Source: Bacillus sp. ISL-51 (GTDB taxonomy: Bacteria > Bacillota > Bacilli > Bacillales > Bacillaceae). Taken from it: a DNA stretch of 55,080 bases. The position numbers were made by a program, and so were the translations under genes. Where the stretch lies: assembly GCF_018613535.1 (NCBI RefSeq), contig NZ_JAGGQB010000001.1, positions 1-55,080 on the forward strand, written 5' to 3'. This document shows positions 25,229 to 34,720 of this stretch, in pieces; position 1 is the stretch's first letter; the number at the start of each line of letters is the position of its first letter. The notes beneath the pieces were generated by a model. That model was given only the letters and a program-made list of their open reading frames with translations. It was not told the DNA's origin and made no database searches.

Positions 25229-25891
25229 TTATTTTTGTCTGACCCCGTTCTTTAATGACTGGCTGACTGTAAAATGACCTTCTGTTTTCTCAAAAACCTC
25301 CTCCATTGTTACACCTTCCTGCAGTTCGGTCAGCGTCATACCGCCATCAAGAAAATCGAATACAGCCAAGTCTGTGATCAGCCGATCGACCACTTGCCTG
25401 CCGGTTAAAGGCAGCGTACAGTCCGTTTTCACTTTAGATTCTCCATATTTATTAACGTGCTCCATGATGACAACAATCCGTTTTGCTCCGTGGACCAAGT
25501 CCATGGCGCCGCCCATTCCTTTGATCATTTTTCCGGGGATCATCCAGTTCGCCAAATCCCCCCGTTCGGATACTTCCATCCCGCCGAGGATCGCTAAGTC
25601 AATGTGACCGCCGCGAATCATGGCAAAGGATTCGGCACTGTCAAAATAGGAGGCTCCCATAACCTCGGTAATGGTTTCTTTTCCCGCATTGATCAGATCC
25701 GGGTCCTCCGTTCCTTCCGCCGGGTAAGGACCAATCCCGAGCAAGCCGTTTTCAGACTGAAGCAGTACGTTATAATCATTCGGTATCTCATTGGCTACAA
25801 GCGTCGGCATCCCTATCCCTAAGTTCACATTCATTCCGTCTTTAATCTCCATTACAGCACGCTTGATCATTCGTTTTCTGCTATCTCTCAT
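25229..25891 (-). CDS. scoB: Succinyl-CoA:3-ketoacid CoA-transferase subunit B (ScoB)
   Basis: Beta subunit of the enzyme that moves CoA from succinyl-CoA to acetoacetate, making acetoacetyl-CoA. It carries the catalytic glutamate: Glu47 in QSENGLLG. Other family signatures are NLGIGMPT (22-30) and the [15 protein letters not shown] region. I choose ATG 25891 (MRDSRKRM, 220 aa) because AGGAGG stands 8 nt in front of it and B. subtilis ScoB, as I recall it, starts at the equivalent residue. The upstream ATG at 25912, which overlaps the scoA stop, has no SD. It pairs with scoA, 17 nt upstream, as two halves of one transferase. Confidence 0.95.
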   Translation of the reverse strand: MRDSRKRMIKRAVMEIKDGMNVNLGIGMPTLVANEIPNDYNVLLQSENGLLGIGPYPAEGTEDPDLINAGKETITEVMGASYFDSAESFAMIRGGHIDLAILGGMEVSERGDLANWMIPGKMIKGMGGAMDLVHGAKRIVVIMEHVNKYGESKVKTDCTLPLTGRQVVDRLITDLAVFDFLDGGMTLTELQEGVTMEEVFEKTEGHFTVSQSLKNGVRQK

Positions 25892-25908
25892 TCTATCAGC
25901 CTCCTTTA

Positions 25909-26610
25909 TCATGCTTGCCGGACGGTGCGGCGTTCGATCCGTTTTTCATGACTCGTTCCGAGCAGCACGTGCTGCACAAAAATACCCGGCGTGTGAATAT
26001 GATCCGGATCAAGCTCTCCGACATCGACGATTTCTTCAGCCTCTGCAATCGTTACTTTGCCTGCCATTGCAGCGAGCGGATTGAAATTTCTTGCCGTCTT
26101 TCTGAACATCAGGTTGCCGAGAGGATCGGCTTTCCACGCCTTTACGATGGCGGCGTTCCCTGTAATTCCTTTCTCCAGGAGATAGGTGCGTCCGTCAAAT
26201 GTCTTATGTTCCTTTCCCTCGGCGACTGATGTTCCGACCCCCGCAGATGTATAAAACCCCGGAATGCCCGCGCCGCCCGCGCGAATTCTTTCGGCGAGCG
26301 TTCCTTGGGGAACCAATTCGACTTCCAGCTCTCCGCTTAAAAATTGCCGTTCAAAGGTTTTGTTTTCTCCCACATAGGATGCGACCATTTTTTTGATCTG
26401 CCGATTCGCAAGCAGCAGGCCTAATCCCCAATCATCAACACCGCAGTTATTACTGACAACAGTCAAGTTTTTCACGCCGCTGTCCCTGATTGCGAGAATT
26501 AATTGTTCCGGGATGCCGCACAGACCGAATCCTCCTGCGATGAGGGTGTCTCCGTCCTTGATCAGTTCAGCAGCATCTTGATAAGAGTCCATCACTTTTC
26601 CTTTTCCCAT
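25909..26610 (-). CDS. scoA: Succinyl-CoA:3-ketoacid CoA-transferase subunit A (ScoA)
   Basis: Alpha subunit of the acetoacetate-activating CoA-transferase. It contributes the CoA-binding fold [13 protein letters not shown] (about 26-38), the [10 protein letters not shown] segment near 115-125 and [19 protein letters not shown] near 185. 233 aa from ATG 26610, close to the family length. A GTG two codons upstream (26616) is also in frame, but the SD AAGGGG is spaced correctly only for the ATG. Together with scoB it forms the active enzyme in the cytosol. Its likely source of acetoacetate in this window is the HMG-CoA lyase reaction of YngG, or import by YxjC. Confidence 0.95.
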   Translation of the reverse strand: MGKGKVMDSYQDAAELIKDGDTLIAGGFGLCGIPEQLILAIRDSGVKNLTVVSNNCGVDDWGLGLLLANRQIKKMVASYVGENKTFERQFLSGELEVELVPQGTLAERIRAGGAGIPGFYTSAGVGTSVAEGKEHKTFDGRTYLLEKGITGNAAIVKAWKADPLGNLMFRKTARNFNPLAAMAGKVTIAEAEEIVDVGELDPDHIHTPGIFVQHVLLGTSHEKRIERRTVRQA

Positions 26611-26634
26611 GTTCACTTCCCCTTTCTGTTTTGA

Positions 26635-28080
26635 CTACACAAGGCCCGTCAGACTGTAAATAGCGATGATGACAAATACAGCGGCTGTTTTGATGATGGT
26701 AATGGCAAAGATATCTCTGTAGGATTGGCGGTGGGTCAAACCGGTGACCGCAAGCAGCGTAATGACGGCGCCATTATGCGGAAGAGTGTCCATTCCGCCG
26801 GAGGCCATCGAGATCACCCGGTGCATGACCTCCGGCGGGATGTGAAATGTATTGATTGCTTCTGTATATGCTGCTGACATCGTGCTTAAGGCGATGCCCA
26901 TTCCTCCTGATGCCGATCCTGTAATCCCGGCAAGCGCAGTAGTCGTCACTGCTCCGTTGACAAGCGGGTCAGTAAACGTCTGCGATATGCCGCTGCTGAC
27001 CGTTTTGAAGCTGGGAAGCGCTGCGATGATGCCGCCGAATCCGTATTCGGCTCCTGTATTCATCGATGCCAGCAAGGCGCCCCCGATGCCCTCATTCAGC
27101 CCTTCTTTCAAATTGGCGAGCACTTTTTTCCAGTCGAACAAAATCGTTGTGATGATACCGATGAACAGTGCTAGTTCTACTGACCAGATCGCAGTGACGG
27201 AGGAAAGGTCAATCTTCCCGAATGCTTCTAAGCCGAGCGGCGCAAAATCAAATCCGTTGGGATACCAATGCGGGATCCACATAGTGAAGCATTTGTTCAT
27301 TACCCCGACAAGGATAAGCGGAACAAAGGCGAGCACTTGCCGCGTTATACCGGGTTCTGCTTCTTGCGGCAAAGCAGGCGTTTTTTTTTCATAAGCCAGA
27401 TCTGAGGATTCCTTTCCAGCAGAAACTTCAGATTGGAATCCAGCATAGCCTTCTCCTGCTTTGGCCGCTTTCTTGCGCCGGGATTCTAAATAAAGCATTC
27501 CGGCTGTAAGAACAAATGCTGCCCCAAACAGTCCGAGCCAGGGAGCGGCATAAATGTCTGTTTTAAAAAATGCTGTCGGAATGACATTCTGAATTTGCGG
27601 TGTGCCGGGGAGCGCATCCATCGTAAATGTAAAAGCGCCCAATGCAATCGTTCCCGGTATCAGACGCTTGGGGATATCGGCTTTCATAAATAGGTTCTTA
27701 GCAAACGGATAGATCGCAAACACTGCTACGAAGAGGCTGACGCCGCTGTACGTTAAAATCGCACCCATTAAGACAATGGCGAGAATGGCTCTTTTTGCTC
27801 CAACAAGTCTGACGATCGTTTTTGCAATCGACTCGGCGAGCCCGGATATTTCAACGACCTTGCCAAAAACCGCCCCCAAAAGAAATACGGGAAAATACAG
27901 CTTAATAAATCCTACCATCTTCTCCATAAATATATTCGAGAAGAAAGGAAGTACGAAGCTTGGATCTGTCAAGAGCACAGCAAACAGCGCACAAATCGGG
28001 GCAAATAAAATGACTGAAAATCCCCGGTAAGCCGCAAACATCAGCAAGCCTAATGACAAAAGAATAATAATAATGTCCAC
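26635..28080 (-). CDS. yxjC: GntP-family permease YxjC, likely hydroxybutyrate/acetoacetate transporter
   Basis: Integral membrane protein of about 480 aa with roughly 12 hydrophobic segments, of the gluconate/H+ symporter (GntP) type. Visible features are the N-terminal segments with the FAPICALFAVLLTDPS stretch, PGTIALGAFTFTMDALPGTP near 145-160, and late glycine-rich GITGSASGGMGIALS and SGGMDTLPHNGAVITL. The loop near 205-245 is charged and variable. Linkage to scoA, scoB and yxjF points to ketone-body uptake; gluconate is an alternative substrate class. I prefer GTG 28080, 6 nt after AGAGGG. The ATG at 28086 abuts the SD directly, which is too close. It is first in its operon, and a cre-like site 24-37 nt upstream suggests carbon catabolite control. 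Confidence 0.88.
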   Translation of the reverse strand: MDIIIILLSLGLLMFAAYRGFSVILFAPICALFAVLLTDPSFVLPFFSNIFMEKMVGFIKLYFPVFLLGAVFGKVVEISGLAESIAKTIVRLVGAKRAILAIVLMGAILTYSGVSLFVAVFAIYPFAKNLFMKADIPKRLIPGTIALGAFTFTMDALPGTPQIQNVIPTAFFKTDIYAAPWLGLFGAAFVLTAGMLYLESRRKKAAKAGEGYAGFQSEVSAGKESSDLAYEKKTPALPQEAEPGITRQVLAFVPLILVGVMNKCFTMWIPHWYPNGFDFAPLGLEAFGKIDLSSVTAIWSVELALFIGIITTILFDWKKVLANLKEGLNEGIGGALLASMNTGAEYGFGGIIAALPSFKTVSSGISQTFTDPLVNGAVTTTALAGITGSASGGMGIALSTMSAAYTEAINTFHIPPEVMHRVISMASGGMDTLPHNGAVITLLAVTGLTHRQSYRDIFAITIIKTAAVFVIIAIYSLTGLV

Positions 28081-28103
28081 AAGCATCCCTCTTTCCTATA
28101 TGC

Positions 28104-28117
28104 GGTAAACGCTTACA
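28104..28117 (-). promoter_or_regulatory. cre-like CcpA site in front of yxjC
   Basis: On the minus strand TGTAAGCGTTTACC matches the cre consensus TGWNANCGNTNWCA at every fixed position except the last A. It lies 24-37 nt upstream of the preferred yxjC start, where a bound CcpA would sit on the promoter or leader. Repression by glucose of a ketone-body use operon is plausible. No binding data are available here. Confidence 0.65.
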
Positions 28118-28322
28118 ATAAGAAGATAAACAAAAGACATGCCAGTTTTGAGCAAAGTATCACAGTTTCATCGGGTGGTCAGCGAATGAAAAAACAGCCT
28201 CTGTCCCTTAACACTTGACGGCGTTACATTGAATAGCTGCTTTGAAGTGGTTTTTTAGATAAGTGTGATGGTTTCAGCGGAAATTTTGCTTTATAATATT
28301 CTCTTCTCTTTCATTTATTTCC
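28118..28322. other. Intergenic stretch between yxjC and bioI
   Basis: About 200 nt without an ORF or RNA gene I can support. It should hold the yxjC promoter. I could not fix a clear sigma-A box pair. A GG-N10-GT pattern near 28147 is only a partial match to a sigma-54 promoter. Confidence 0.4.
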
Positions 28323-28360
28323 TGCAAGAGGGACTGGATTTTTAAACCAGCCCTCTTGCA
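28323..28360. terminator. Hairpin 6 nt after bioI
   Basis: The arms TGCAAGAGGG...CTGG and CCAG...CCCTCTTGCA pair over 14 bp, with a single bulged base and an AT-rich loop of 9 nt. It sits directly behind the bioI stop and is the natural end of the biotin operon. Neither side has a U run, so it may act as a weak terminator or as a 3'-end stabiliser. Confidence 0.6.
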
Positions 28361-28365
28361 TAGTA

Positions 28366-29562
28366 TCAGCTGAGGATAACGGGAAGCTCTGTCAGCGTCC
28401 TAAAACCAATGAGCTTTCGGTATTCAAGCCCGGATACAGCCAGCCGAAGCTTAGGCATCCGTTCAAACAGTGTGAGAATTGCAATTTGTGCTTCGATGCG
28501 CGCCAATGAGGAGCCCGCGCAAAAATGGGCGCCCCTTCCGAATGCCAGATGCGGATTCGGTTTTCTGGCGATGTCCAGTTTGTGAGGATGATCGAATATG
28601 CTCGGATCGCGATTGGCTGCGCCTAAAAGGATATATACCTGCTCACCTGTTTTTATGATCTTTCCATTTATTTCGCATTCTTCCGAAGCGGTGCGTGCCG
28701 TCAGCTGCGTCGGGCTGTCGTAGCGCAGACATTCCTCGACTGCAGATTCAATAAGCAGAGGGTTTTTCTTCAGTAGGCTAAGCTGTTCCGGGTGCTTCAA
28801 TAAAGAAAACACTCCATTGCTAATGAGGTTTACCGTTGTCTCGTGTCCGGCTATAACTAGTAAGATACATGTCGCAAGTACTTCCTCTTCTGAAAGCTGT
28901 TCCTCCATCATGAACTTGCTGATTAAGTCTTCCTGAGGCTGCGCTTTCCGCTTGTGAATCAAGTCTCTAAAATATGCCGTCAGCTTGGCGGCTGTGTCGC
29001 TGGCTTTGACTAACGCCTTTCTTGACCGGGTAAAATCAATGGCTTGTATGACGTCTGCCGTCCATTGTCTGAATTCGAATCTTTCCTCTTTCGGCACTCC
29101 GAGTAACTTCGCTATGATGAGGCTTGCCAATGGAAAGGCAAACTCTGAAACAAGGTCCGCGTTTTTTCTGTTTTGGATTTGATCCAACAAGTCATGAACC
29201 GTTTCTTTTATACAGGGGCGAAGTGATTCCGCCGTTTCCACGGTAAATTCTTTACCGATAAGCATCCGCATCCGCTTATGGTCTGATTGGTTTTTAAATA
29301 ACAGCATATCTTGCTGGATATGTGTAAGATTTTCATATTTTGTTGAAGCTTCAGGAAGAGGAATGCGATTTTTAAATCGGGTGTCTTTCAGAATCGCAGC
29401 CGCCTCTTTATACCCGGTGACATACCAGCCCGGATATTTTAAAACGGTTCCTTTATAAATCGGATCAACGGACCGCAGGTTATCATAAAACGGATAAGGG
29501 TCTCTCCAAAAATCCGAATCAGTAAGGAGGCTTGGCTTTGCCGTATGTAAATCAGACGTCAT
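28366..29562 (-). CDS. bioI: Cytochrome P450 BioI, makes pimelate from long-chain acyl-ACP
   Basis: Heme monooxygenase (CYP107H type) that cleaves acyl chains held on ACP to give a pimeloyl unit for biotin. 398 aa; the B. subtilis protein is about 395. Visible are the I-helix oxygen-activation motif AGHETT, the ExxR pair in ECLRYDSPTQLTAR, and the heme loop FGRGAHFCAGSSLA with the axial Cys near 347. The ATG at 29562 follows the bioB stop by 1 nt, and its SD (GGAGG) lies inside the bioB 3' end, so the two are translationally coupled. It is last in the operon. In B. subtilis 168 ytbQ follows bioI, as I recall; here it is absent and a hairpin follows instead. The redox partner is not encoded nearby. 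Confidence 0.96.
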   Translation of the reverse strand: MTSDLHTAKPSLLTDSDFWRDPYPFYDNLRSVDPIYKGTVLKYPGWYVTGYKEAAAILKDTRFKNRIPLPEASTKYENLTHIQQDMLLFKNQSDHKRMRMLIGKEFTVETAESLRPCIKETVHDLLDQIQNRKNADLVSEFAFPLASLIIAKLLGVPKEERFEFRQWTADVIQAIDFTRSRKALVKASDTAAKLTAYFRDLIHKRKAQPQEDLISKFMMEEQLSEEEVLATCILLVIAGHETTVNLISNGVFSLLKHPEQLSLLKKNPLLIESAVEECLRYDSPTQLTARTASEECEINGKIIKTGEQVYILLGAANRDPSIFDHPHKLDIARKPNPHLAFGRGAHFCAGSSLARIEAQIAILTLFERMPKLRLAVSGLEYRKLIGFRTLTELPVILS

Positions 29563-29563
29563 G

Positions 29564-30583
29564 TTATCCCTCCGTATGGGAAGCAGCTTGTAAACTGGCT
29601 TTCATTTCTTCGACTGATTCGACTTCAAACCCTAAATCATGCAGCATCTTATGGTCTTCTGTTTCATTCTGCCCTGCCGTTGTTAAGTAATCTCCGACGA
29701 AAATCGAATTTGCGGCATACAGCCCCAGAGGCTGGAGCGAACCAAGGTTGACTTCCCGCCCGCCTGAGATCCGGATTTCCTTTGACGGATGAATGAATCG
29801 GAACATGGCCAAAACTTTCAAACAATAAACCGGGTTTAATTCACTCACTCCTTCTAACGGAGTGCCGTCAATAGCATGCAAAAAATTAACCGGAATGGAG
29901 TCGGCATCAAGCACTTTCAAGCTTTTCGCCATATCGACGACGTCCTGTTTCGCCTCCTTCATGCCGACGATGACGCCTGAACACGGAGACATACCCGATT
30001 TTTTGGCCGTTTCCACTGTATTGACTCTGTCGTCATACGTGTGTGAGGTCGTAATGTTTGCATGGTTTCTTTTGGATGTATTGATGTTATGATTGTATCG
30101 GTCAACCCCGGCCTGTTTCAGGCGCTGCGCCTGCTCCGGTTTTAACAGTCCGAGACATGCACAGATTTTCAAACCGTAGGTCTCTTTGATTTCTTTGACA
30201 GCCTCAACAACTTGGTCTACTTCTCTATTTGACGGGCCTCTGCCGCTGGCGACGATACAGTATGTTCCTATATTTAAATCATGGGCGCGTTTTGCCCCTT
30301 TAAGCAATATATGTTTGTCAACCAACCGATAAGACTCGATCGGCGCTTTTGATATGGCGGATTGAGAACAGTACCCGCAATTTTCCGGACAGAGGCCGGA
30401 TTTCGCATTCATAATCATGTTGAGCTTTACTTTTTTTCCGTAGTAACGTTTTCTGATTTGAAAAGCGGCATGCATAAGCAATAAGATATCTTCATCAGGA
30501 CATTCTAAAATAGCAAGCGCTTCTTTGTCTGTTACTTCCGCTCCATCCAACACTCTTTCTGCAAGATTCATCCATTGATTCAT
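29564..30583 (-). CDS. bioB: Biotin synthase BioB
   Basis: Radical SAM enzyme that inserts sulfur into dethiobiotin in the last step of biotin synthesis. 339 aa. The 4Fe-4S/SAM motif is CPENCGYC (Cys65, Cys69, Cys72). The later ASGRGPSNREVD, YNHNINTS and SGGREVNLG segments carry the SAM and 2Fe-2S-site residues expected of the family. The C-terminal YLTTAGQ is also typical. Start ATG 30583 overlaps the end of bioD by 4 nt (ATGA), so it is coupled to it, and bioI starts 1 nt after its stop. The tight packing leaves no room for an internal terminator between bioB and bioI. Confidence 0.98.
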   Translation of the reverse strand: MNQWMNLAERVLDGAEVTDKEALAILECPDEDILLLMHAAFQIRKRYYGKKVKLNMIMNAKSGLCPENCGYCSQSAISKAPIESYRLVDKHILLKGAKRAHDLNIGTYCIVASGRGPSNREVDQVVEAVKEIKETYGLKICACLGLLKPEQAQRLKQAGVDRYNHNINTSKRNHANITTSHTYDDRVNTVETAKKSGMSPCSGVIVGMKEAKQDVVDMAKSLKVLDADSIPVNFLHAIDGTPLEGVSELNPVYCLKVLAMFRFIHPSKEIRISGGREVNLGSLQPLGLYAANSIFVGDYLTTAGQNETEDHKMLHDLGFEVESVEEMKASLQAASHTEG

Positions 30584-31287
30584 CTTTCTCGCCCCATTTT
30601 CATTGGATTCATGAATAAGGAGATATCTACATGCTCCTCTATCATGTTTTGAATGTTTTCAGCCGTAACGTGTTTCAGCTTCGGTGTTATTCCTAAAATC
30701 GGAACACCGCATAATGTTTCAATCATCTTTGGGTTTGTCTCTTCATCTGGCCCCGGGCTGCTGCTTGTTCCGTTGATTACGATGCCGATGATCTGAAGCC
30801 CCATTTTTTTCGCATATTCAACGGTTAAATACGTATGATTAATCGTCCCGAGATCAGGCCTTGCTACAATGACAATCGGCAATTCCAGTGCTCGTATTAG
30901 ATCACTGACTAAGTAACCCTCTCCCAGAGGCACGGAGATTCCGCCTGCTCCCTCGACTATGAAACAATCATGCTTTTCTTTTATAATTCTCCAATGATTG
31001 ATGACCTCTTCCATGTCGACGGACCTTCCTTCAAGCATTAAAGCAACATGCGGCGCAAGCGGCTCTTTACTTTCAAAAGGAGTAATATCTTCGTGAGAGA
31101 GAAAGGTTTGTGACATTTGTTTCAGCAAGGATGTATCGCTTTTCGGGTTGCTGCGCGATATCCCGCTTAAAAACGGTTTAAATACCCCGACATCCATCTT
31201 CTTTTGTTTGAATAAAGCGGCAAGGCCGCAGGATATGACGGTTTTTCCCACTCCCGTATCTGTTCCTGTAACAAAAAAACTCTTCAT
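30580..31287 (-). CDS. bioD: Dethiobiotin synthetase BioD
   Basis: ATP-dependent ring closure of 7,8-diaminopelargonic acid with CO2 to dethiobiotin. 235 aa. The P-loop GTDTGVGKT (8-16) at the N-terminus, the VEGAGGISVPLGEGY stretch near 114-128 and the GIVINGTSS segment near 175 are family hallmarks. It overlaps the bioF end and the bioB start by 4 nt each, so the whole bio operon is translated in a coupled way. A cytosolic homodimer is expected. Confidence 0.97.
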   Translation of the reverse strand: MKSFFVTGTDTGVGKTVISCGLAALFKQKKMDVGVFKPFLSGISRSNPKSDTSLLKQMSQTFLSHEDITPFESKEPLAPHVALMLEGRSVDMEEVINHWRIIKEKHDCFIVEGAGGISVPLGEGYLVSDLIRALELPIVIVARPDLGTINHTYLTVEYAKKMGLQIIGIVINGTSSSPGPDEETNPKMIETLCGVPILGITPKLKHVTAENIQNMIEEHVDISLFMNPMKMGRER

Positions 31288-32432
31288 TTGATCATGTTCA
31301 ACTCTTTTCCAGTGAGATAAAACGCCTCTGACAATTCGTCTATGTCCCTTACGCTGCGGTCAGCTGTGACTGTCAGCCTTATTCTGCTCTCTCCTTCGGG
31401 AACAGTCGGCGGACGAATGGCCGGCGCATATATTCCCTTTTCCTCCAGGCTTTTTGCAAATAAAACAGCTTCTTGAGCATCCCCGATTATGACGGGTATG
31501 ATCGGAGTATCTCCTCCCTTTACGGTAAATCCCATGTCTTTCAGGCGTGTGTTCATCATCTTTACAGAGGACTGCAAAAGGCGGCGTGTATCCTGAAGGC
31601 CTTCTATAATGTGAAAGGCTGTATATGCAGCGGCACAGGCCGCGGGCGGGACTGCTGTCTGAAAGATAAACGTTCTGGCATGATTCAGCAAAAAATCGAT
31701 TAATACTTTCGAACCTGCGGCAAAACCGCCTTCCGTACCGACCGCTTTACTTAAAGTGCCGATGACAACATCAGGGCAAACGCCAAAATATTCACTCGTT
31801 CCTCTGCCGTGTTCTCCTAAAACCCCTGTTGCATGTGCGTCATCCACAATCACAAAGGCCTCATACCGTTTCGCAAGCGAAATGATCCGGTCAAGAGGCG
31901 CAATCGTTCCGTCCATGCTGAAAACGCCATCTGTGACAATAAACCTGCGCTCGTAATCCTGTACAGCTGCAAGCTTTTCTTTCAGATCACCCATATCAAT
32001 GTGGCGGTAAACGATCGTGTCCGCTTTTGACAAACGGCACCCGTCAATCAGACTGGCATGATTGAATTGATCGCTTAGAATGACATCTCCTTTTTCAGGC
32101 AATGTAGAAAGCACGCCGATGTTCGCCAAATATCCGCTTGAAAATAACAGAGCCGCTTCCGTCTGTTTGAAGTCTGCGATTTTCCGTTCGAGCTTTTCAT
32201 GCCAGACAGTATTGCCCGTCGTTAACCGCGAGCCGCTGCTTCCCGCTCCAAATTGGTCCAGCGCCGTTTTAGCGGACGATATCAACCGTTCATCATTTGC
32301 CAAGCCCAAATAATCATTTGATGCCCAGATCATTTGAGACCGAAGTACAGGCTCTCTCGTCCGTAAAGTCCGGTACAGCCCGGCTTCTTTCGTCATGTCG
32401 AGCCTTCTGCTTAACCAGCTGTCAAAATTCAC
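31284..32432 (-). CDS. bioF: 8-amino-7-oxononanoate synthase BioF
   Basis: PLP enzyme that condenses pimeloyl-CoA (or pimeloyl-ACP) with alanine to 8-amino-7-oxononanoate. 382 aa. Visible are the substrate-pocket ASNDYLGLA (38-46), GSGSSGSR-type [12 protein letters not shown] (about 72-83), [15 protein letters not shown] near 197-211, and the PLP lysine in [12 protein letters not shown] near 228-239. The start overlaps the end of bioA by 11 nt. Pimeloyl-CoA would come from BioW, encoded first in the operon. Confidence 0.97.
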   Translation of the reverse strand: MNFDSWLSRRLDMTKEAGLYRTLRTREPVLRSQMIWASNDYLGLANDERLISSAKTALDQFGAGSSGSRLTTGNTVWHEKLERKIADFKQTEAALLFSSGYLANIGVLSTLPEKGDVILSDQFNHASLIDGCRLSKADTIVYRHIDMGDLKEKLAAVQDYERRFIVTDGVFSMDGTIAPLDRIISLAKRYEAFVIVDDAHATGVLGEHGRGTSEYFGVCPDVVIGTLSKAVGTEGGFAAGSKVLIDFLLNHARTFIFQTAVPPAACAAAYTAFHIIEGLQDTRRLLQSSVKMMNTRLKDMGFTVKGGDTPIIPVIIGDAQEAVLFAKSLEEKGIYAPAIRPPTVPEGESRIRLTVTADRSVRDIDELSEAFYLTGKELNMIK

Positions 32433-33768
32433 AGCTTGTGACCTCGCGGATCGCTTCTTTCATGATGGATACCATCGCTTCCAGCTCTTCGGTTGTGCTG
32501 GCGAGCGGAGGAAGAAAGGCAACTACATCTCCCAGCGGTCTCGTCAGCATGCCCAGCTCTCTCATTTTTAAAGACACTTTATATCCGACCCGCTGCTCAG
32601 GAGGATAAGGCTGTTTTGTTTCTTTTGTCTGAACAAGCTCTATACCGGACATCAAACCGAGCTGGCGGACATCGCCAACGTGAGGAAGCGATGTCAGGTC
32701 ATGAAGAAGCAATTCTGCCGTTTTTGATTTTTCGGCAACCTGTTGAACGATGCGCTCAGTTTCAAACAAACGCAAATTTTCAATCGCTACTGCACAGCCG
32801 AGCTGATTTCCTGTATACGAATGGCCGTGAAAAAATGTTTTTACTTTTTCATAGTCGTCGTAGAATGCTTCGTAAATCGCTTCTGTCGCAAATGTAACGG
32901 CAATCGGCAAATAGCCTCCTGTAATTCCTTTCCCTGCCGCCATTAAATCAGGCTGAACGTTTTCATGCTCACAGGCAAACATTTTTCCGGTGCGGCCAAA
33001 TCCCGTTGCGACTTCGTCAACAATCATTAAAACATCATATTTTGTACAAAGCTGACGTACACCTGCCAAAAATCCGTCAGGCATTACGATCATGCCGGAG
33101 GCTCCTTGAACCATCGATTCAATAGTAAGTCCGGCTATTTCTCCGTGATGTTCCTTCAGCAGCTTTTCGAGCGCTTCCAGGCATTGATCGCGGCACACTT
33201 TAGGATCACCGCTTTCCGAGCGGTATACATAAGGGATCGGAGCCTTGAAGCTTTCAAACATGAGCGGCCCGTATACATGATGGAAAAGTTCGATTGAACC
33301 GACACTGACAGCTCCGATCGTATCGCCATGGTAGCCGTTTTTCATAGAAATGAATTTTTGCTTCTCCGGGTTCCCTGTATTCTTCCAATATTGAAATGCC
33401 ATTTTCAGAGCAATTTCCATTGCTTCCGCTCCGCTGTCAGAATAAAAGACACGAGTCAGCTTTTCAGGGGTGATGTTGATTAACATTTCTGCAAGCTCTG
33501 TCGCCGGAACGTTTGTCATACCCAGCAGTGTAGAATGAGCAATTTTTTCAAGCTGTTTTTTAATGGCCTCATCTAATTCTTTTTTGCGGTGTCCGTGTAC
33601 ATTGAGCCACACCGAAGAAAATCCGTCATAGTATTCCTTGCCGTTGATATCTTTCAGCTTGATTCCGTTTCCGCTTTCGATGATTAGCGAATTTTCATCG
33701 TAATCTTTCATTTGTGTAAAAGGCAGCCAAAGATATTTTTTGCTTTTTTCAATAATCGATTGCCTCAT
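32422..33768 (-). CDS. bioA: Adenosylmethionine/lysine-dependent 8-amino-7-oxononanoate aminotransferase BioA
   Basis: Class III PLP aminotransferase that makes 7,8-diaminopelargonic acid. 448 aa, the length of the B. subtilis enzyme. Visible are [10 protein letters not shown] (14-23), the GSGAEAME-type [16 protein letters not shown] near 109-124, [14 protein letters not shown] near 144-157, [11 protein letters not shown] near 251-261 with the Asp that holds the pyridine nitrogen, and the PLP Lys in [12 protein letters not shown] near 281. The B. subtilis enzyme is known to use lysine as amino donor; whether this one does cannot be read from the sequence. ATG 33768 overlaps the bioW stop by 4 nt. 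Confidence 0.97.
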   Translation of the reverse strand: MRQSIIEKSKKYLWLPFTQMKDYDENSLIIESGNGIKLKDINGKEYYDGFSSVWLNVHGHRKKELDEAIKKQLEKIAHSTLLGMTNVPATELAEMLINITPEKLTRVFYSDSGAEAMEIALKMAFQYWKNTGNPEKQKFISMKNGYHGDTIGAVSVGSIELFHHVYGPLMFESFKAPIPYVYRSESGDPKVCRDQCLEALEKLLKEHHGEIAGLTIESMVQGASGMIVMPDGFLAGVRQLCTKYDVLMIVDEVATGFGRTGKMFACEHENVQPDLMAAGKGITGGYLPIAVTFATEAIYEAFYDDYEKVKTFFHGHSYTGNQLGCAVAIENLRLFETERIVQQVAEKSKTAELLLHDLTSLPHVGDVRQLGLMSGIELVQTKETKQPYPPEQRVGYKVSLKMRELGMLTRPLGDVVAFLPPLASTTEELEAMVSIMKEAIREVTSCEF

Positions 33769-34535
33769 CTTTTCTCCTCCCGCTGGATAAGGACCGGCTG
33801 TTTTTCTAAATAATTGATGCAGCTGTCCGTATCTATGAATCCATCAACAAAAAAAATCCTGCAGCCGCTTTCGTCTCCTGCGTCTTTCATTTTTGTGATC
33901 CGCTGATAACCAGTCTTTTTACTAGCAACGTAGCCTGTTATGTAATCAGGGTCATCAGACCAGCATAATTCAGCTGTAATATCCGGATGCTCACAAACCT
34001 TTGCCGCAATGGCCAGCGCCTCCTTTAATCGTGAATTTGCCGGCATTCCGTGATCAGATGCCCATTGTTGAAAATCGGTTTCCGGCCAATCTATGCGGGA
34101 GACCCGAACACCCTTTTCGTTTCTGTCGTCCATTCGTTTTCCTGACCGGATATCAAACAAGACAGCGCCTCTCACTTCTGAGTATGCAGCGATGTCCTGA
34201 AACGCGTTGTCAATCATATTTCCGGGAACGCCTGCTTTTTTCAGAAGCTCTTGAGCGAGCGCCTGTCCTTTTTCTGCTGTATCGACTTCATTTGTTTCAA
34301 CAGGCAAAGGGTGAATCGGCCTGATCGGTTCGTCTATGCCTTCAAACTGAATCTGCATAAAATCCGGTGTTCCTCTTGAATGGAATAAGCCTTTATGTAC
34401 TAAGTCATTGACCGCTTGGTTCAAGCCGCTGAAAGGAATGAGCCGTTCTCCTCCGGATATATGTTTTCCGCCCTTTTCATGAGGGCCATGTTGGGAAGCT
34501 CTCATTCTGACGCTGTAATATTTTTCTCCCTGCAT
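33765..34535 (-). CDS. bioW: 6-carboxyhexanoate-CoA ligase (pimeloyl-CoA synthetase) BioW
   Basis: Activates pimelate to pimeloyl-CoA with ATP, the entry step into biotin. 256 aa from ATG 34535; the B. subtilis protein has about 259. Signature stretches are YYSVRMRAS (7-15), [14 protein letters not shown] (24-37), [40 protein letters not shown], and [19 protein letters not shown] near the C-terminus. The reading frame stays open upstream to 34781, but the SD (AAGGGGGG, 8 nt ahead), the operator position and homology all fix the start at 34535. It is the first gene of bioWAFDBI. Regulation by biotin through BirA is indicated by the operator at 34572-34600. Confidence 0.97.
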   Translation of the reverse strand: MQGEKYYSVRMRASQHGPHEKGGKHISGGERLIPFSGLNQAVNDLVHKGLFHSRGTPDFMQIQFEGIDEPIRPIHPLPVETNEVDTAEKGQALAQELLKKAGVPGNMIDNAFQDIAAYSEVRGAVLFDIRSGKRMDDRNEKGVRVSRIDWPETDFQQWASDHGMPANSRLKEALAIAAKVCEHPDITAELCWSDDPDYITGYVASKKTGYQRITKMKDAGDESGCRIFFVDGFIDTDSCINYLEKQPVLIQREEKR

Positions 34536-34571
34536 CCTTTTGTCCCCCCTTCTGCTTAAGTCAAAACTAAA

Positions 34572-34600
34572 TGTTAACCTAAAATAAATAATAGTTAACA
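34572..34600 (-). promoter_or_regulatory. BirA operator of the biotin operon
   Basis: Inverted repeat TGTTAAC (34572-34578) and GTTAACA (34594-34600) with a 15-nt AT-rich spacer, the known layout of BirA boxes in Bacillus. It lies from about +5 to +33 of the predicted transcript. BirA bound to biotinyl-AMP would block initiation or early elongation, giving feedback control of the operon. Confidence 0.9.
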
Positions 34601-34611
34601 CTTCATATAGA

Positions 34612-34640
34612 ATATTAGTGTTCCTTCCCAAATATGTCAA
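34612..34640 (-). promoter_or_regulatory. Sigma-A promoter of bioW
   Basis: On the minus strand a perfect -35 TTGACA (34635-34640) and a -10 TAATAT (34612-34617) are separated by 17 nt. The predicted start near 34605 lies directly upstream of the BirA operator. Confidence 0.88.
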
Positions 34641-34682
34641 CATAAACTCTGATTTTCCCTGTGCAGACGGGCTGGCATCAAA

Positions 34683-34720
34683 AAAAGACAAAAGAGAATG
34701 AAAGGTCTCTTTTGTCTTTT
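34683..34720. terminator. Perfect 15-bp hairpin upstream of the bioW promoter
   Basis: AAAAGACAAAAGAGA (34683-34697) pairs exactly with TCTCTTTTGTCTTTT (34706-34720) across an 8-nt loop. Read on the minus strand it ends in seven T, a strong intrinsic terminator. On the plus strand the tail is TCTTTT. No minus-strand gene lies just upstream (34721-34968 has no credible ORF), so it insulates bioW or is left over from a lost neighbour. Confidence 0.8.

Noticed and set aside
25892..25912. ATG 25912 as the scoB start
   Set aside because: It overlaps the scoA stop but lacks an SD. ATG 25891 has AGGAGG at the ideal distance and matches the family start.
28130..28160. Sigma-54 promoter before yxjC (GG-N10-GT)
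   Set aside because: The -12 element lacks the invariant GC, and no activator gene lies nearby.
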